Source of the DNA: UBA5070 sp035352895
GTDB lineage: Bacteria > Fibrobacterota > Fibrobacteria > UBA5070
Assembly (NCBI GenBank): GCA_035352895.1
Contig: DAOPYN010000001.1
Span: 124,001 to 188,000 of the forward strand
DNA length: 64,000 nt
Direction: 5' to 3'
Positions 40,694 through 49,344 of this stretch are shown here, one piece after another. The first letter of the stretch is position 1; each line of letters starts with the position of its first letter. The notes beneath the pieces were generated by a model, which was not told where the DNA came from, searched no databases, and saw only the letters and a list, made by a program, of their open reading frames with translations. The position numbers and the translations under genes were made by a program.

Positions 40694-42268
40694 TCACCGT
40701 GCCGGGCGGACGAAGGTCTTCGTTTCCGTCTCGTGGGGCCACTGGATCCGCACCACGTAGGTTCCCGCCGGAAGGGGGCCGTTGTGCGCCGCCCAGGCGG
40801 CGCTCGCGCTCATGTGCGTGCCTGTGGAAAACCGGGCGACTTCCTTGCCGGCGAGATCCACGACGGTGTATCCCACGTCCCGACGAACCTCCGCTGGGGC
40901 GGGGGTGGGGCGGATCCCCGAGGAGGCATGGAAGCGGAACCACGAGAACTGCGCGTTGCCCGTGGTTCCCACGAAGGTCAGGTAGACGTCCTTGACCCCG
41001 GACAAGCCGGTCACGGGGCATTGGCTGGTGGCCATGGTGGTGGTGGACGAGGTGGCCGAGAGCTTGCAGGTTCCGGCCACGGGACCGGACTGCGAACCGG
41101 TGCGGACTTCCACGGACACTCCCGAGGAGGTGGTCCCGGCTCCCACCTGGAAGGTCGCCGCCCCGCTGGAGAAATCCACTCCGGAAAGCTTGATCCAGGC
41201 TCCGCTCTTCTGGGGCACCAGGTAGTTGGTCCAGGTGCCGGAGTTGAAGCTCGCCTTGATCCCGCTCTGGGCGGACATCGTGGCGGCGGGAATCGAGTCG
41301 TACGGATCGAAGGTTCCCAGCTGCGGCATTCCGGTGGTCACCACCACCTGCTTCATGGTGCCGTCCGCGTCGTATTCCACCTTGTCGATGGAAACGTCTC
41401 GCTTGTAGGTGCTGGAGGTGGACAGGCGGCGGTCGTGGTACATCATGTACCAGTTCCCCTTGTACTCGAAGACAGATTCGTGGCTGTTGTTGCCGCCGTT
41501 GATGTTCTGTCCGTTCAACGTGGGGTTGGGCAGGAGGACGCCCTTGCGGGTGTAGCCGGAAATGGGGCTGGTGCTGCTCATCCCGTACTCGATGTTGGAG
41601 TTGGGGTTGATCGGATAGTGGATGTAGTAGTTGCCCTTGTACTTGTGCACGAAGGGACCTTCGAAGGAGTTGGGGGTGTTCAGCGTGGTGAGTCCTCCCT
41701 TCACGGAGATCATGTCGGCGTTCAGGGCCACTCCCCGGAAGTTGCTGCCGTAGGGTGTGCCGCCGCCCCAGACCAGGTAGGCGGACTTGTTCGGATCGTC
41801 GTCCACGAAGACCACCGGATCGAAGCACCACGCCATGGGGCAGTAGGTGCTCCCGCTCACCAGCGCCTTGCCCAGGGGATCCTTGTAGGGACCCTCGGGA
41901 CGGTCGGCGATCAGCACCCCCACGCCCGAGGCGATGTTGGGGAAGTACATGTACACCTTGCCCTTGGCGGCCACGGCGGTGGGAGCGTACGATCCGGCGG
42001 CCCATTTGGCGTCGCGGGTGGTGCGGAAGACGTCGCCGTGGTCGGTCCAGTTCACCAGGTCCTTGGTGGAAATCACCACGGCGCTCTTCATGTCGTAGCC
42101 GTTGCCGTTGTCGTCGTCGTTGGAACACATCGCGTAGATGCGGTCGTTCCACACGAACGCGTTGGGGTCGGCCAGTTGGCGGTGGGTGACCACCGGATTG
42201 GCGGCATGGGCCACCGAGATGGCGGCGGATCCGGACGCGACGAGGAGTTTGGAGACGAAGGAGTTCAT
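40694..42268 (-). CDS. Secreted family 43 arabinanase/arabinosidase with CBM6-like module and sorting tail
   Basis: The 524-residue secreted protein has a signal peptide (cleavage after AHA, residue 22). Residues ~25-320 form a GH43 five-bladed propeller with the expected acids: Asp34 in LADPNAF (base), Asp in AWCFDPVVF (pKa modulator) and Glu in NSFEGPFVHKY (acid). It should release arabinose or cut arabinan side chains; xylosidase activity is also possible. Residues ~335-450 resemble CBM6 (AWIKLSGVDFSSGAATFQV, GPVAGTCKLSA, KDVYLTFVG). The last ~75 residues (VVDLAGKEVARFSTG to LPAGTYVVRIQWP, TKTFVRP) are the Ig-like C-terminal sorting type exported by T9SS-like systems in Bacteroidota and Fibrobacter. 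No other sugar-use gene is next to it. Confidence 0.88.
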   Translation of the reverse strand: MNSFVSKLLVASGSAAISVAHAANPVVTHRQLADPNAFVWNDRIYAMCSNDDDNGNGYDMKSAVVISTKDLVNWTDHGDVFRTTRDAKWAAGSYAPTAVAAKGKVYMYFPNIASGVGVLIADRPEGPYKDPLGKALVSGSTYCPMAWCFDPVVFVDDDPNKSAYLVWGGGTPYGSNFRGVALNADMISVKGGLTTLNTPNSFEGPFVHKYKGNYYIHYPINPNSNIEYGMSSTSPISGYTRKGVLLPNPTLNGQNINGGNNSHESVFEYKGNWYMMYHDRRLSTSSTYKRDVSIDKVEYDADGTMKQVVVTTGMPQLGTFDPYDSIPAATMSAQSGIKASFNSGTWTNYLVPQKSGAWIKLSGVDFSSGAATFQVGAGTTSSGVSVEVRTGSQSGPVAGTCKLSATSSTTTMATSQCPVTGLSGVKDVYLTFVGTTGNAQFSWFRFHASSGIRPTPAPAEVRRDVGYTVVDLAGKEVARFSTGTHMSASAAWAAHNGPLPAGTYVVRIQWPHETETKTFVRPAR

Positions 42269-42387
42269 GGGTGCCCCGGATGAGTGGTCGGTTCGAGGGA
42301 CGTGGTCCCCGCAGAGTCACAGTGGAATCTGCGCCGCCGACCCGGCCGCATCGGGGATGTTCCGGTCCGGAGCTTTTGGTCAAAATT

Positions 42388-42417
42388 CAAAAACGCTCGC
42401 GCCCAAAACGGGCGCGG
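42388..42417 (-). terminator. Intrinsic terminator of the pirin gene
   Basis: Read leftward, CGCGCCC pairs with GGGCGCG around loop GTTTT, followed by GAGCGTTTTTGAATTTTG. It begins 7 bases after the pirin stop codon. The T-tract is slightly displaced from the stem. Confidence 0.65.
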
Positions 42418-42424
42418 AACTCCC

Positions 42425-43123
42425 TTAGGGGAGATCGAACACTAGGACTTCGCAGTCTTGGGTCGCCTCGAGTTCCAGGCTGGCGGCCTCGGAGCCGAAG
42501 ATCGCGTCTCCCCGCTCCAGGGGGATTCCTCCCGCCAGGCAGGACCCGCGGGCGACCTGGAGCCAGGTCTTCCTTCCGGGCACCAGGGGGTGGGACAGCT
42601 TCTGGCCGGTCGCCAGGCGGCCCGCCCGGAGCACCGTGTCCTGGCCGATCCTCGCCGATCCCTCGCGTCCGTCCGGCGTGGCCACTGGATGGAGGCGTCC
42701 TTCCATGCACCCTTCGGGAAGCCGGATCTGCTCGTAGGAAGGCGCCGAAGGGGCGCCGTCGGGCTGGATCCAGATCTGCAGGAGATGGACCGGTTCGGAA
42801 GGGGATGGATTGGACTCGGAGTGGCGGATGCCGGTGCCCGCGCTCATCCTCTGGATCTCGCCTGCTGTCAGATCCTGTCCGTGTCCCAGGCTGTCCTGGT
42901 GGCGCAGGGTCCCCGAAAGCACCCAGGTGACGATCTCCATGTGCCTGTGCCCGTGCATCCCGAATCCGGTGCCGGGAGCCACGACGTCCTCGTTGATCAC
43001 GCGGAGGGCCGAATAGCCCATCCATTCGTCGTCGAAGTAGTCCCCGAAGCTGAACGTGTGACGGGTGGAGAGCCACCCGAACTCGAATCCTCCTCTATCC
43101 TCCGCCTTGCGAACGTTCCACAT
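42425..43123 (-). CDS. Pirin family protein
   Basis: This 232-residue bicupin is of the pirin/YhhW type, some members of which act as quercetin 2,3-dioxygenases. The N-terminal cupin shows the metal-binding motif GMHGHRHMEIVTWVLSG (His57, His59, Glu63 by count) and SAGTGIRHSESNP (His and Glu ~101-103). The opening RGGFEFGWLSTRHTFSFGDYFDDEWMG is characteristic. The second cupin runs from about residue 145. AAGGAG lies 8 bases before ATG 43123. It has its own terminator and a possible operator upstream, so it is probably monocistronic. Confidence 0.9.
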   Translation of the reverse strand: MWNVRKAEDRGGFEFGWLSTRHTFSFGDYFDDEWMGYSALRVINEDVVAPGTGFGMHGHRHMEIVTWVLSGTLRHQDSLGHGQDLTAGEIQRMSAGTGIRHSESNPSPSEPVHLLQIWIQPDGAPSAPSYEQIRLPEGCMEGRLHPVATPDGREGSARIGQDTVLRAGRLATGQKLSHPLVPGRKTWLQVARGSCLAGGIPLERGDAIFGSEAASLELEATQDCEVLVFDLP

Positions 43124-43150
43124 GATCCATTCTCCTTGTGCCCCGAGTGC

Positions 43151-43166
43151 TGTACAACAGGGTACA
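43151..43166 (-). promoter_or_regulatory. Possible operator upstream of the pirin gene
   Basis: The dyad TGTAC-aacagg-GTACA lies 28-43 bases before the pirin start codon, where a repressor could control the promoter. I see no regulator gene next to it. Confidence 0.35.
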
Positions 43167-43215
43167 AGAGAACGATCCATCCATCCACCCGCGAAGGCGG
43201 TGGTGGAACGCGCGT

Positions 43216-43653
43216 TCAGGCGTTGGAGACCAGGAGCGATCCCGCCAGGATGAGGGCGGCTCCACCCAACAACGGAAGAGGGTTGGCCTCTTTCCACTCG
43301 GAGAAGATCACCAGGCCCAGGAGCACGGTGATCAGCGTGTTGGTGTTGTAGATGGGGTTGAGCTTGGAGATGGGAACGTTCCAGCGGGAAAGGGCCACCG
43401 ACACCAATCCGGAGCCGATCGCCCAGGCGAGCCCCGCCACCAGCCCCCAGGCGGCCGAAGTGGTGGAGAGCCCGGCGGGCATGATCTTCCAGAACACCGC
43501 GCCGCAGGCCACGCAGGCCGCGCCCACCAGCACCAGCAGGGGCCCCGCGCCCAATCCTGCCTGGGAGGCGAACTTGGTGGCGATCGCGAAGATGGCGTAT
43601 CCCAGGGCGGGGCCCAGGCCGCCCACCAGCAGGCCGATGGTCTGGGGTTTCAC
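43216..43653 (-). CDS. Small EamA-type membrane transporter
   Basis: The 145-residue protein has about five membrane segments (IGLLVGGLGPALGYAIFAIA; LLVLVGAACVACGAVFW; WGLVAGLAWAIGSGLVSVAL; TLITVLLGLVIFSEW; LLGGAALILAGSLLVS). The NPIYNTNTLITVLLGLVIFSEW stretch is the signature of single-domain drug/metabolite transporters (EamA-like). It is half the length of the usual ten-segment members and so should work as a dimer. The start is GTG 43653, overlapping the TGA of the upstream glycoside hydrolase gene (GTGA), so all three genes of this block are translationally coupled. Substrate unknown; a sugar or glycolipid is suggested by the neighbours. Confidence 0.78.
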   Translation of the reverse strand: MKPQTIGLLVGGLGPALGYAIFAIATKFASQAGLGAGPLLVLVGAACVACGAVFWKIMPAGLSTTSAAWGLVAGLAWAIGSGLVSVALSRWNVPISKLNPIYNTNTLITVLLGLVIFSEWKEANPLPLLGGAALILAGSLLVSNA

Positions 43654-46217
43654 TTGGAGCCTTCGGGAATGAGGATTTCGTAGACGAGGGCGGGAGACCG
43701 GGACGGATCGAAGGCGACGCCTCCGGAGACCGATTCCAGCTTCAGGGGAGCTCCGGCGTTGCCGTTGCCGTCCAGCGCGCGCACGGTGGCCTTGGTCGCC
43801 CCGGCCCCCAGGATGCGGATGGTTCCCTGCAGGACCTGGGTCTGCACGGGAAGCTCGCCCAGCTCCTTGATGCCGGTGCGCGATGCGGTGAACCTCTGTC
43901 CCTTCATGCGGGAGGGACCGGTGGTCACCAGGTACATGCGCCGGGACGATTCCAGGGGCGCGCCGTCGGCCGAGACGGCCAGGATGGACGCGACGGGATT
44001 GTCCAGCCGGAAGGAAATCCGCTGGAAGGTCCATTCCCTGCCGCCCACGGCTCCCACGGCTCCCTGGGAGCGCGAGGTCCGGATGGCCAGCGTGCCCGCG
44101 CGCGGATCCAGCTCCAGCTCGCGCGTGGAGGAGGCGACCTTTCCCGTGTCGCGAAGACCCTTCCGGTCCCAGCGGTCGGGCTCGCCCGAGGCGGGGCCGG
44201 AAAACCGCTTGCGCACCTTCGCCGCGTAGGGAAGCGCCCATCTCTCCTGGAGGAATCCGCTGTAGGAGGGGAGCGTCTCCACCTGGACGCTGTCCACCGA
44301 TTCCACGACGGAATCCTTCGCCATGGACACGTCGCCGCGCAGGAACAGCGGCGCCCCGGCGACCCATTGGGCGAGCATGGTGGGCGATCGGGACACCTTG
44401 TAGCGCGAGATGCGGTCGGCGCCCGCGCCCACGTTCTCGAAGTCGAACTGCAGGATCCCGCTCCAACCCTGGAGCGCGCCGTAGGCGGCCATCAGGGGGA
44501 CGCCTTCCACCTCGTACTCGTTGGGGAAGCAATGGTTCCATTCGGTGACCAGCAGGGGTTTGCCCTGGACCGCGAACCACGACTTGGTGGCCACCAGGTT
44601 GGACGACGGATTGCGCAGCTGGGAACGGTTGTCCAGCGGCGCCCAGTCCACCCGGTTCCAGTCGTTGCCGATCTTCCAGACCTGGGGGTGGTCCCAGTAG
44701 TCGTTGGAGATGACAAGATCCGTCGCCAATTGGTTGCGCAGGGTGGCCAGGATCGGAGGGGGGAAGTTGGTGCCCGCGACCATGAGGCGCCCGCCCGTCT
44801 GGCGGATGGTGGACCGGATGGAGTCGTAGTAGGCCCGTTCCAGACCGGCCAGGAACCGGAACGAGGCGAGGTGGTTCGATCCTGTGGATGCCTTCAGGAT
44901 CCCCCGGGGATTGGACCAGTCCAGTTCGTACGAGGAGAGCTCGCCCGTGTTCCCCGCGGCCTTCCACAGGGAATCCAGTTCGCGGCGGTAGGTGGGGCCG
45001 ATCTGGTCCGGATCGAAGTGCGCGAAGATGGAGCTCTCGTTGATGCACTCGGTGAGGGCGATGGCGGGATCGTCCTTCCAGGCCAGGCCCGTGTGGGGAT
45101 TGCGGTGGTTCAGGAGATCGCGGGCGAACTCGCGCTGCAGCCGGATCAGCCGCGGCGAGAAGATGGCGACCTGCTTGGCTCCCAGGGTGGAGCCTTCGGG
45201 GATGCCGTCGTCGGCGGTGAACTGGCGGTGGACCAGGAGATCCGGCATGGCGTAGATTCCGCGGCGCTTCAGGGCGGAGATCAGGTAGTCCACCTTGTCC
45301 AGCGCGGAGGAGTCGAGCTTGCGGGTCCCCGATGCGTTCCCGAAGAGGTTGGGACGCGACCAGGGGGCGTCCATGTGGTGCAGACGCACCAGATTGGCGC
45401 CCATGCGCGAGAGCCGCTTGGCCAGGCTGTCGGCGGCCGCGCGCGAGGGGAAGCATTCGGAACCCACCAGGCTGGTTCCCCAGAAGCGCACGGCGACACC
45501 ATCGTCGAACACCAGCCGGTCGCCCTTGGGATTCACCCATCCGTGCTTGCCGGCGGGGGCGTCCAGGAGACCCGACCAGTCCACGAAATGGCTTCCGGTG
45601 GTCTGCGCGGGCAGGTCCCACCAGCGCCCGAAATCCAACGGACCGGTGGCCTTGGTGGCTTGCAATGCGCCTCCGGAGGAGTCCCGCAGCGAGACGGAAA
45701 GGTCGTCGCAGAGGACTTCGCCGGTGGCGTTGCCCAGTGCGCACTGCACCTTCATGCGGGTGGCTCCGCGCGGCACCGGATACTCCCTGGTTCCCTCCAC
45801 CCACTCCGTGGTCCCCGAGAGCTGGATCACCACGGGCGGGTAGCCGCCCACGAGCGTTCCTGCGTCGTCCACGAACTCCACCGCGATGCGACCCATCTCC
45901 CAGGGGTTCCTGCCCGCAACCACATCCTTGGTCCGGATCCAGCCGGAAACCTTGGCCGTGCGGGTGGCGGCGGGGAACTGCACGATCTGGTCGGCGCCGC
46001 TCCACTTGGGGGCGCTGTTGGCGATCCGCACGGCGGCCTTCCCCATCCTGGCCTGGGACGCGAGGCCGGCTCCCCAGAAGTTCCACGCGTCCTCCCCTTC
46101 CTCGAAGCCGCCGTTGAGCAGCTGCTGGGGGTCGCGTTCGAAGCCGGGAGGGGCGCCGGCCTCGAGGGCGGCGCTGGCGCACAGGGATGCGATGCAGGCG
46201 AAGGAGCGGACGTTCAC
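43650..46217 (-). CDS. Large secreted glycoside hydrolase (clan GH-A, GH5/GH2-like) with N-terminal CBM-like domain
   Basis: The 855-residue protein has a signal peptide (SFACIASLCASAALEAGA), then residues ~35-190 with a carbohydrate-binding jelly roll (LLNGGFEEGEDAWNFWG, RTAKVSGWIRTKDVV). The TIM-barrel catalytic region covers ~210-600: VRFWGTSLVGSECFP, GANLVRLHHMDAPW, the acid/base Glu in IALTECINESSIF and the nucleophile Glu in KPLLVTEWNHCFPNE. The final ~200 residues are beta-rich and of unknown role. This is a beta-glycanase or glycosidase of clan A, but the exact family is not certain. There is no T9SS-like tail. The GTG start (46217) overlaps the glycosyltransferase stop codon. Confidence 0.8.
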   Translation of the reverse strand: MNVRSFACIASLCASAALEAGAPPGFERDPQQLLNGGFEEGEDAWNFWGAGLASQARMGKAAVRIANSAPKWSGADQIVQFPAATRTAKVSGWIRTKDVVAGRNPWEMGRIAVEFVDDAGTLVGGYPPVVIQLSGTTEWVEGTREYPVPRGATRMKVQCALGNATGEVLCDDLSVSLRDSSGGALQATKATGPLDFGRWWDLPAQTTGSHFVDWSGLLDAPAGKHGWVNPKGDRLVFDDGVAVRFWGTSLVGSECFPSRAAADSLAKRLSRMGANLVRLHHMDAPWSRPNLFGNASGTRKLDSSALDKVDYLISALKRRGIYAMPDLLVHRQFTADDGIPEGSTLGAKQVAIFSPRLIRLQREFARDLLNHRNPHTGLAWKDDPAIALTECINESSIFAHFDPDQIGPTYRRELDSLWKAAGNTGELSSYELDWSNPRGILKASTGSNHLASFRFLAGLERAYYDSIRSTIRQTGGRLMVAGTNFPPPILATLRNQLATDLVISNDYWDHPQVWKIGNDWNRVDWAPLDNRSQLRNPSSNLVATKSWFAVQGKPLLVTEWNHCFPNEYEVEGVPLMAAYGALQGWSGILQFDFENVGAGADRISRYKVSRSPTMLAQWVAGAPLFLRGDVSMAKDSVVESVDSVQVETLPSYSGFLQERWALPYAAKVRKRFSGPASGEPDRWDRKGLRDTGKVASSTRELELDPRAGTLAIRTSRSQGAVGAVGGREWTFQRISFRLDNPVASILAVSADGAPLESSRRMYLVTTGPSRMKGQRFTASRTGIKELGELPVQTQVLQGTIRILGAGATKATVRALDGNGNAGAPLKLESVSGGVAFDPSRSPALVYEILIPEGSK

Positions 46218-47269
46218 GGAGCCTCCAGGAGTTCGAGCAGGCGGGCGCTGCAGCGCTCCACGGAAAGGGAGCCGTAGAGGCGTGCGAAGTCGGATTCCGT
46301 CCAGCGGTCCGGACGAGCCAGGGCGCGTTCGATGGCCGATGCGAGTTCCTCGACGTTTTCCGTCGGAAAGACGTCGCCGCAGCCGTGGGTGGCCTGGAAG
46401 TCCCGGAAGAAGGGGATGTCGGAGGCCAGGTAGGGGATCCCGTGGGCGAGGGCTTCCGTCTGCGCGCAGCTCTGGGAGATCCATCGGTAGGGGAACAGGG
46501 CCAGGTGCATGCGCCCGAAGGCCTCCACCTTGCCGTCGTCGGGCATGTAGCCGCAGAAACGGATGTGGCTGGCGTATTCCGGACGGACCCGGCGCTTGAG
46601 CTCTTCCAGGTATTTCTCCTGCCCCACGCCCGGGGCACCCCAGATCTCCAGGGGGGGGAATGCCCCCGGAGGGCGGGTTTGGATGGCATCCACCACCAGG
46701 TCGTGGCCCTTCTTCGAACCGATCTGCCCGAACAGCCCAAGGGTGCTGGGGACGTGCTGCACGGGACGGTCGGGCATGGCCAGGATGGGATGGGGGATCA
46801 CCGCCGTGGCGGGTGCGCACAGCGATTCCATCTCCTGGGCGTGCAGCCGCGTGTGGACCACGAAGGCGGACGCGCGCCGGGCGATGGCCTTCTCCCAGGC
46901 GAGGTAGGCGGCGCGAGCCGGCGGAAGGCGGTCCAAGTGCCGGGCGTAGGTGCCGGGGGTCTCGTGGGAGACCACCACGGAACGCAGGCCCCGGTAGCGG
47001 AGCCTCCCCAGGAACCACGGCAGAAGCGGTCCCGAACCGGTGGGCGTGTGCTGGATCAGCACCGACGAGGGACGGATCCTGTCCACATCGCGCAGGAACG
47101 AGACCCACTTCCAGAACGTGGATTTCTCCTGCCAGAACACCATGCGGCGGGTCTCCACCCGGCGTCCGTGCCGCTCCAGGGCCTCCTTGTACTTGCCGGT
47201 GTACCAGGCCACGCCGTTGTTCCGGGATGGCCAGGGGCTGATGAGCAGGATGGGTCTGGTCGGTTCCAC
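46214..47269 (-). CDS. Family 4 (GT-B) glycosyltransferase
   Basis: The 351-residue product is a group-1 glycosyltransferase with two Rossmann domains. The N-terminal acceptor domain opens with PILLISPWPSRNNGVAWYTG. The C-terminal donor domain shows STLGLFGQIGSKKGHDLVVDAI, HIRFCGYMPDDGKVEAFGRMHLALFPYRW and the E-x7-E-type SQSCAQTEALAHGIPYLAS. The start is GTG 47269, 7 bases after the -10-like TATCTT, so the mRNA is probably leaderless. It leads the overlapping transferase - hydrolase - transporter block, a combination that suggests synthesis and trimming of a surface or storage glycan. Confidence 0.85.
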   Translation of the reverse strand: MEPTRPILLISPWPSRNNGVAWYTGKYKEALERHGRRVETRRMVFWQEKSTFWKWVSFLRDVDRIRPSSVLIQHTPTGSGPLLPWFLGRLRYRGLRSVVVSHETPGTYARHLDRLPPARAAYLAWEKAIARRASAFVVHTRLHAQEMESLCAPATAVIPHPILAMPDRPVQHVPSTLGLFGQIGSKKGHDLVVDAIQTRPPGAFPPLEIWGAPGVGQEKYLEELKRRVRPEYASHIRFCGYMPDDGKVEAFGRMHLALFPYRWISQSCAQTEALAHGIPYLASDIPFFRDFQATHGCGDVFPTENVEELASAIERALARPDRWTESDFARLYGSLSVERCSARLLELLEAP

Positions 47270-47276
47270 GCGACCC

Positions 47277-47282
47277 AAGATA
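47277..47282 (-). promoter_or_regulatory. -10-like element of the glycosyltransferase block
   Basis: On the minus strand ATCTATCTT ends 7 bases before GTG 47269. CGGACA, 17 bases further upstream, is a weak -35 candidate that overlaps the end of recG. Confidence 0.5.
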
Positions 47283-47307
47283 GATGACGGCTCGGGGTTG
47301 TCCGGAC

Positions 47308-49344
47308 TCAGCCAGTGAGGGCTTCGGCCAGACGGCCCTCCGCGAACCACGCCTCCATCCGTTCCCGCTCCGCGTCCGTCAGGGGAAGCTCGCCCGCGAG
47401 GATCCTGTCCACCCCTTCGCGCCACCGGTCCAGAAGGCCCACATGCTCCTTCAACAGTCCGGACCGTCCCAGGACTCCGCCCGACTGCACCGCGCCTTCC
47501 AGGTCTCCGGCACCGCGTTCCTCCATGTCGATCTCCGCGATCTCGAAGCCGTCCTCGGTGGCGGCGAACCGGCGCAGTCGCTCCAGCTTGTCCTCGTCGG
47601 CGGGCAGAAGGAAGCACCATCCCTGGCCGCCGCCGCGTCCCACCCGTCCGCGCAGCTGGTGCAGCTGGGCCAATCCGAAGAATTCCGGATGTTCCACCAC
47701 CATGAGGTCGGCGTCGGGCACGTCCACTCCCACCTCCACCACCGTGGTGGACACCAGGGCGCGGATGGTCCCGTCGCGCAGGGCTTCGATCGCCGCGTTC
47801 TGCTCGGGGCCGTCCATGCGCCCGTGCAGGATCCCCACCCGGTCGGCGCCGAACGCCTGCCGGAGCTTTTCGGCGCTGCCCTCCACGGAGGCCGCCTCGT
47901 CCGATTCGTCCACCCGCGGCACCACCCAGAAGAGCTTCGCGCCGCCCGACAGCTCGGCGGCCAGCCACGACATCATGTCGGGAATCTTTCCCGGCACCAC
48001 CACGCGGGAGCGGATGGGAAGACGGTTGCCGGGCTTCCCCCGCACCTCCAGGACTTCCATGTCGCCGTGGGCGCCCAGAAGCAGCGACCGGGGGATGGGC
48101 GTGGCGCTCGCCGCCACCACGTGCGGATGGGAGCCCTTCGATGCCAATTTCTGGCGTTGTCCCACGCCGAAGCGGTGCTGCTCGTCGAAGACCACCATTC
48201 CCAGGTCGCGGAAGACCACGTCGTCGGAAAGGAGCGCGTGCGTCCCCACCGCCACCGCCGAGCGGCCGTGGGCCAGCCGCGACAGGGCGCTCGCGCGTTC
48301 CTCGCGGGGCACCCCGGAGGCGAAGTACAGAACCGGGACGTCCAGGGGGGAGAGCAGCCTGCGGAAGGTGGACAGATGCTGTCTGGCCAGTACCTCCGTG
48401 GGCGCCAGCACCGCCACCTGCGAGCCCGCCTCCAGGGCCGCGCAGGCGCCCAGCAGGCACACCAGGGTCTTCCCGGAGCCCACGTCTCCCTGCAGCAGGA
48501 AGTGGGCCTGGTCGCCGGAGGCCATGCGCCGTTCCAGGAGGTCGATCGCCTCGCGCTGGGAGGCGTGCAGCGCGAACGGCAGGGCCGATTCCACCGCCGA
48601 TCGCAGCCTGGTGGAGGGCGCGAACACCCGGCCGCGTCCCGCCAGATCGCGCTTGCGTCGGCGCAGGCGAGCCAGGGTGGGAAACCACTGGGCGGCCTGT
48701 TCGTGCAGAAGCAGCGTTCCCGACTGGGCGAGGCTTTCCGGGCGGTGGATCCGCAGCAGACGCTGCGCGCGGGGCATGGCGTTGCCGGACCGGAGGCATT
48801 CGGGCAGGATCTCCTCCTGCGGGCACAGTGCCAGCGACGCCAGGGCCAGCTGCTGGAGGGCGCGGTGGTCGATCTTCGCTTCGCGCAGGGCCTGGGAGAG
48901 GCGGTAGACCGGGATCACCGATCCTTTCGCTTCCTCGCCGTCCTGGAGGATCTCGAACTCCGGATGCACGATCTGGAAGCCCCGGAAGCGACCTACGGTG
49001 CCGGATACGAGCAACCGCATCCCCGCTTCCAGCTTGCGGGAAAGCCAGCGGGCCCCTCCGAACCAGAGCAGTTCGATGGCGCCGGTCGCGTCGCGCGCGG
49101 TGGCCACCAGGCGTTCGCGGCGCCCATGCGAGAGTCGCACCGAGGTCAGCCGCACGTCCAGCACCGCCTCGTCGCCCTCCTGCACGTGGCCGACTTTGCC
49201 GATCCGGGTGCGGTCCAGGTAGCGCCGCGGAAGGTGCTCCAGGATGTCCCGAGGAGTGGCCAGGCCGGTTTCCGTCAAGGCCTTCCGCTTCCTGGGGGTC
49301 AGGCCGGGAAGGGCGTCCAGCGGGTGCTTCTCGGACCGGTTCAG
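47308..49344 (-). CDS. recG: ATP-dependent DNA helicase RecG
   Basis: The 678-residue product has the full RecG layout: an HhH-like start (DALPGLTPRKRKALTETGL), PRDILEHLPRRYLDRT, an OB-fold wedge domain (DAVLDVRLTSVRLS, LLVSGTVGRFRGFQIVHPEFE), and two helicase domains with QGDVGSGKT (near 288), VAVLAPTEVLA, VVFDEQHRFGVGQR (near 385), SATPIPRSL, ALVSTTVVEVGVDVP and QLRGRVGRG. RecG remodels stalled forks and branched DNA. No ATG, GTG or TTG start fits the conserved N-terminus; the best is CTG 49344, which overlaps the rlpA stop codon (CTGA). Confidence 0.93.
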   Translation of the reverse strand: MNRSEKHPLDALPGLTPRKRKALTETGLATPRDILEHLPRRYLDRTRIGKVGHVQEGDEAVLDVRLTSVRLSHGRRERLVATARDATGAIELLWFGGARWLSRKLEAGMRLLVSGTVGRFRGFQIVHPEFEILQDGEEAKGSVIPVYRLSQALREAKIDHRALQQLALASLALCPQEEILPECLRSGNAMPRAQRLLRIHRPESLAQSGTLLLHEQAAQWFPTLARLRRRKRDLAGRGRVFAPSTRLRSAVESALPFALHASQREAIDLLERRMASGDQAHFLLQGDVGSGKTLVCLLGACAALEAGSQVAVLAPTEVLARQHLSTFRRLLSPLDVPVLYFASGVPREERASALSRLAHGRSAVAVGTHALLSDDVVFRDLGMVVFDEQHRFGVGQRQKLASKGSHPHVVAASATPIPRSLLLGAHGDMEVLEVRGKPGNRLPIRSRVVVPGKIPDMMSWLAAELSGGAKLFWVVPRVDESDEAASVEGSAEKLRQAFGADRVGILHGRMDGPEQNAAIEALRDGTIRALVSTTVVEVGVDVPDADLMVVEHPEFFGLAQLHQLRGRVGRGGGQGWCFLLPADEDKLERLRRFAATEDGFEIAEIDMEERGAGDLEGAVQSGGVLGRSGLLKEHVGLLDRWREGVDRILAGELPLTDAERERMEAWFAEGRLAEALTG

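Noticed and set aside
43165..43190. CCATCCATCCACC run as a microsatellite
   Set aside because: It has only about three imperfect units in an intergenic gap, too short to support phase variation.
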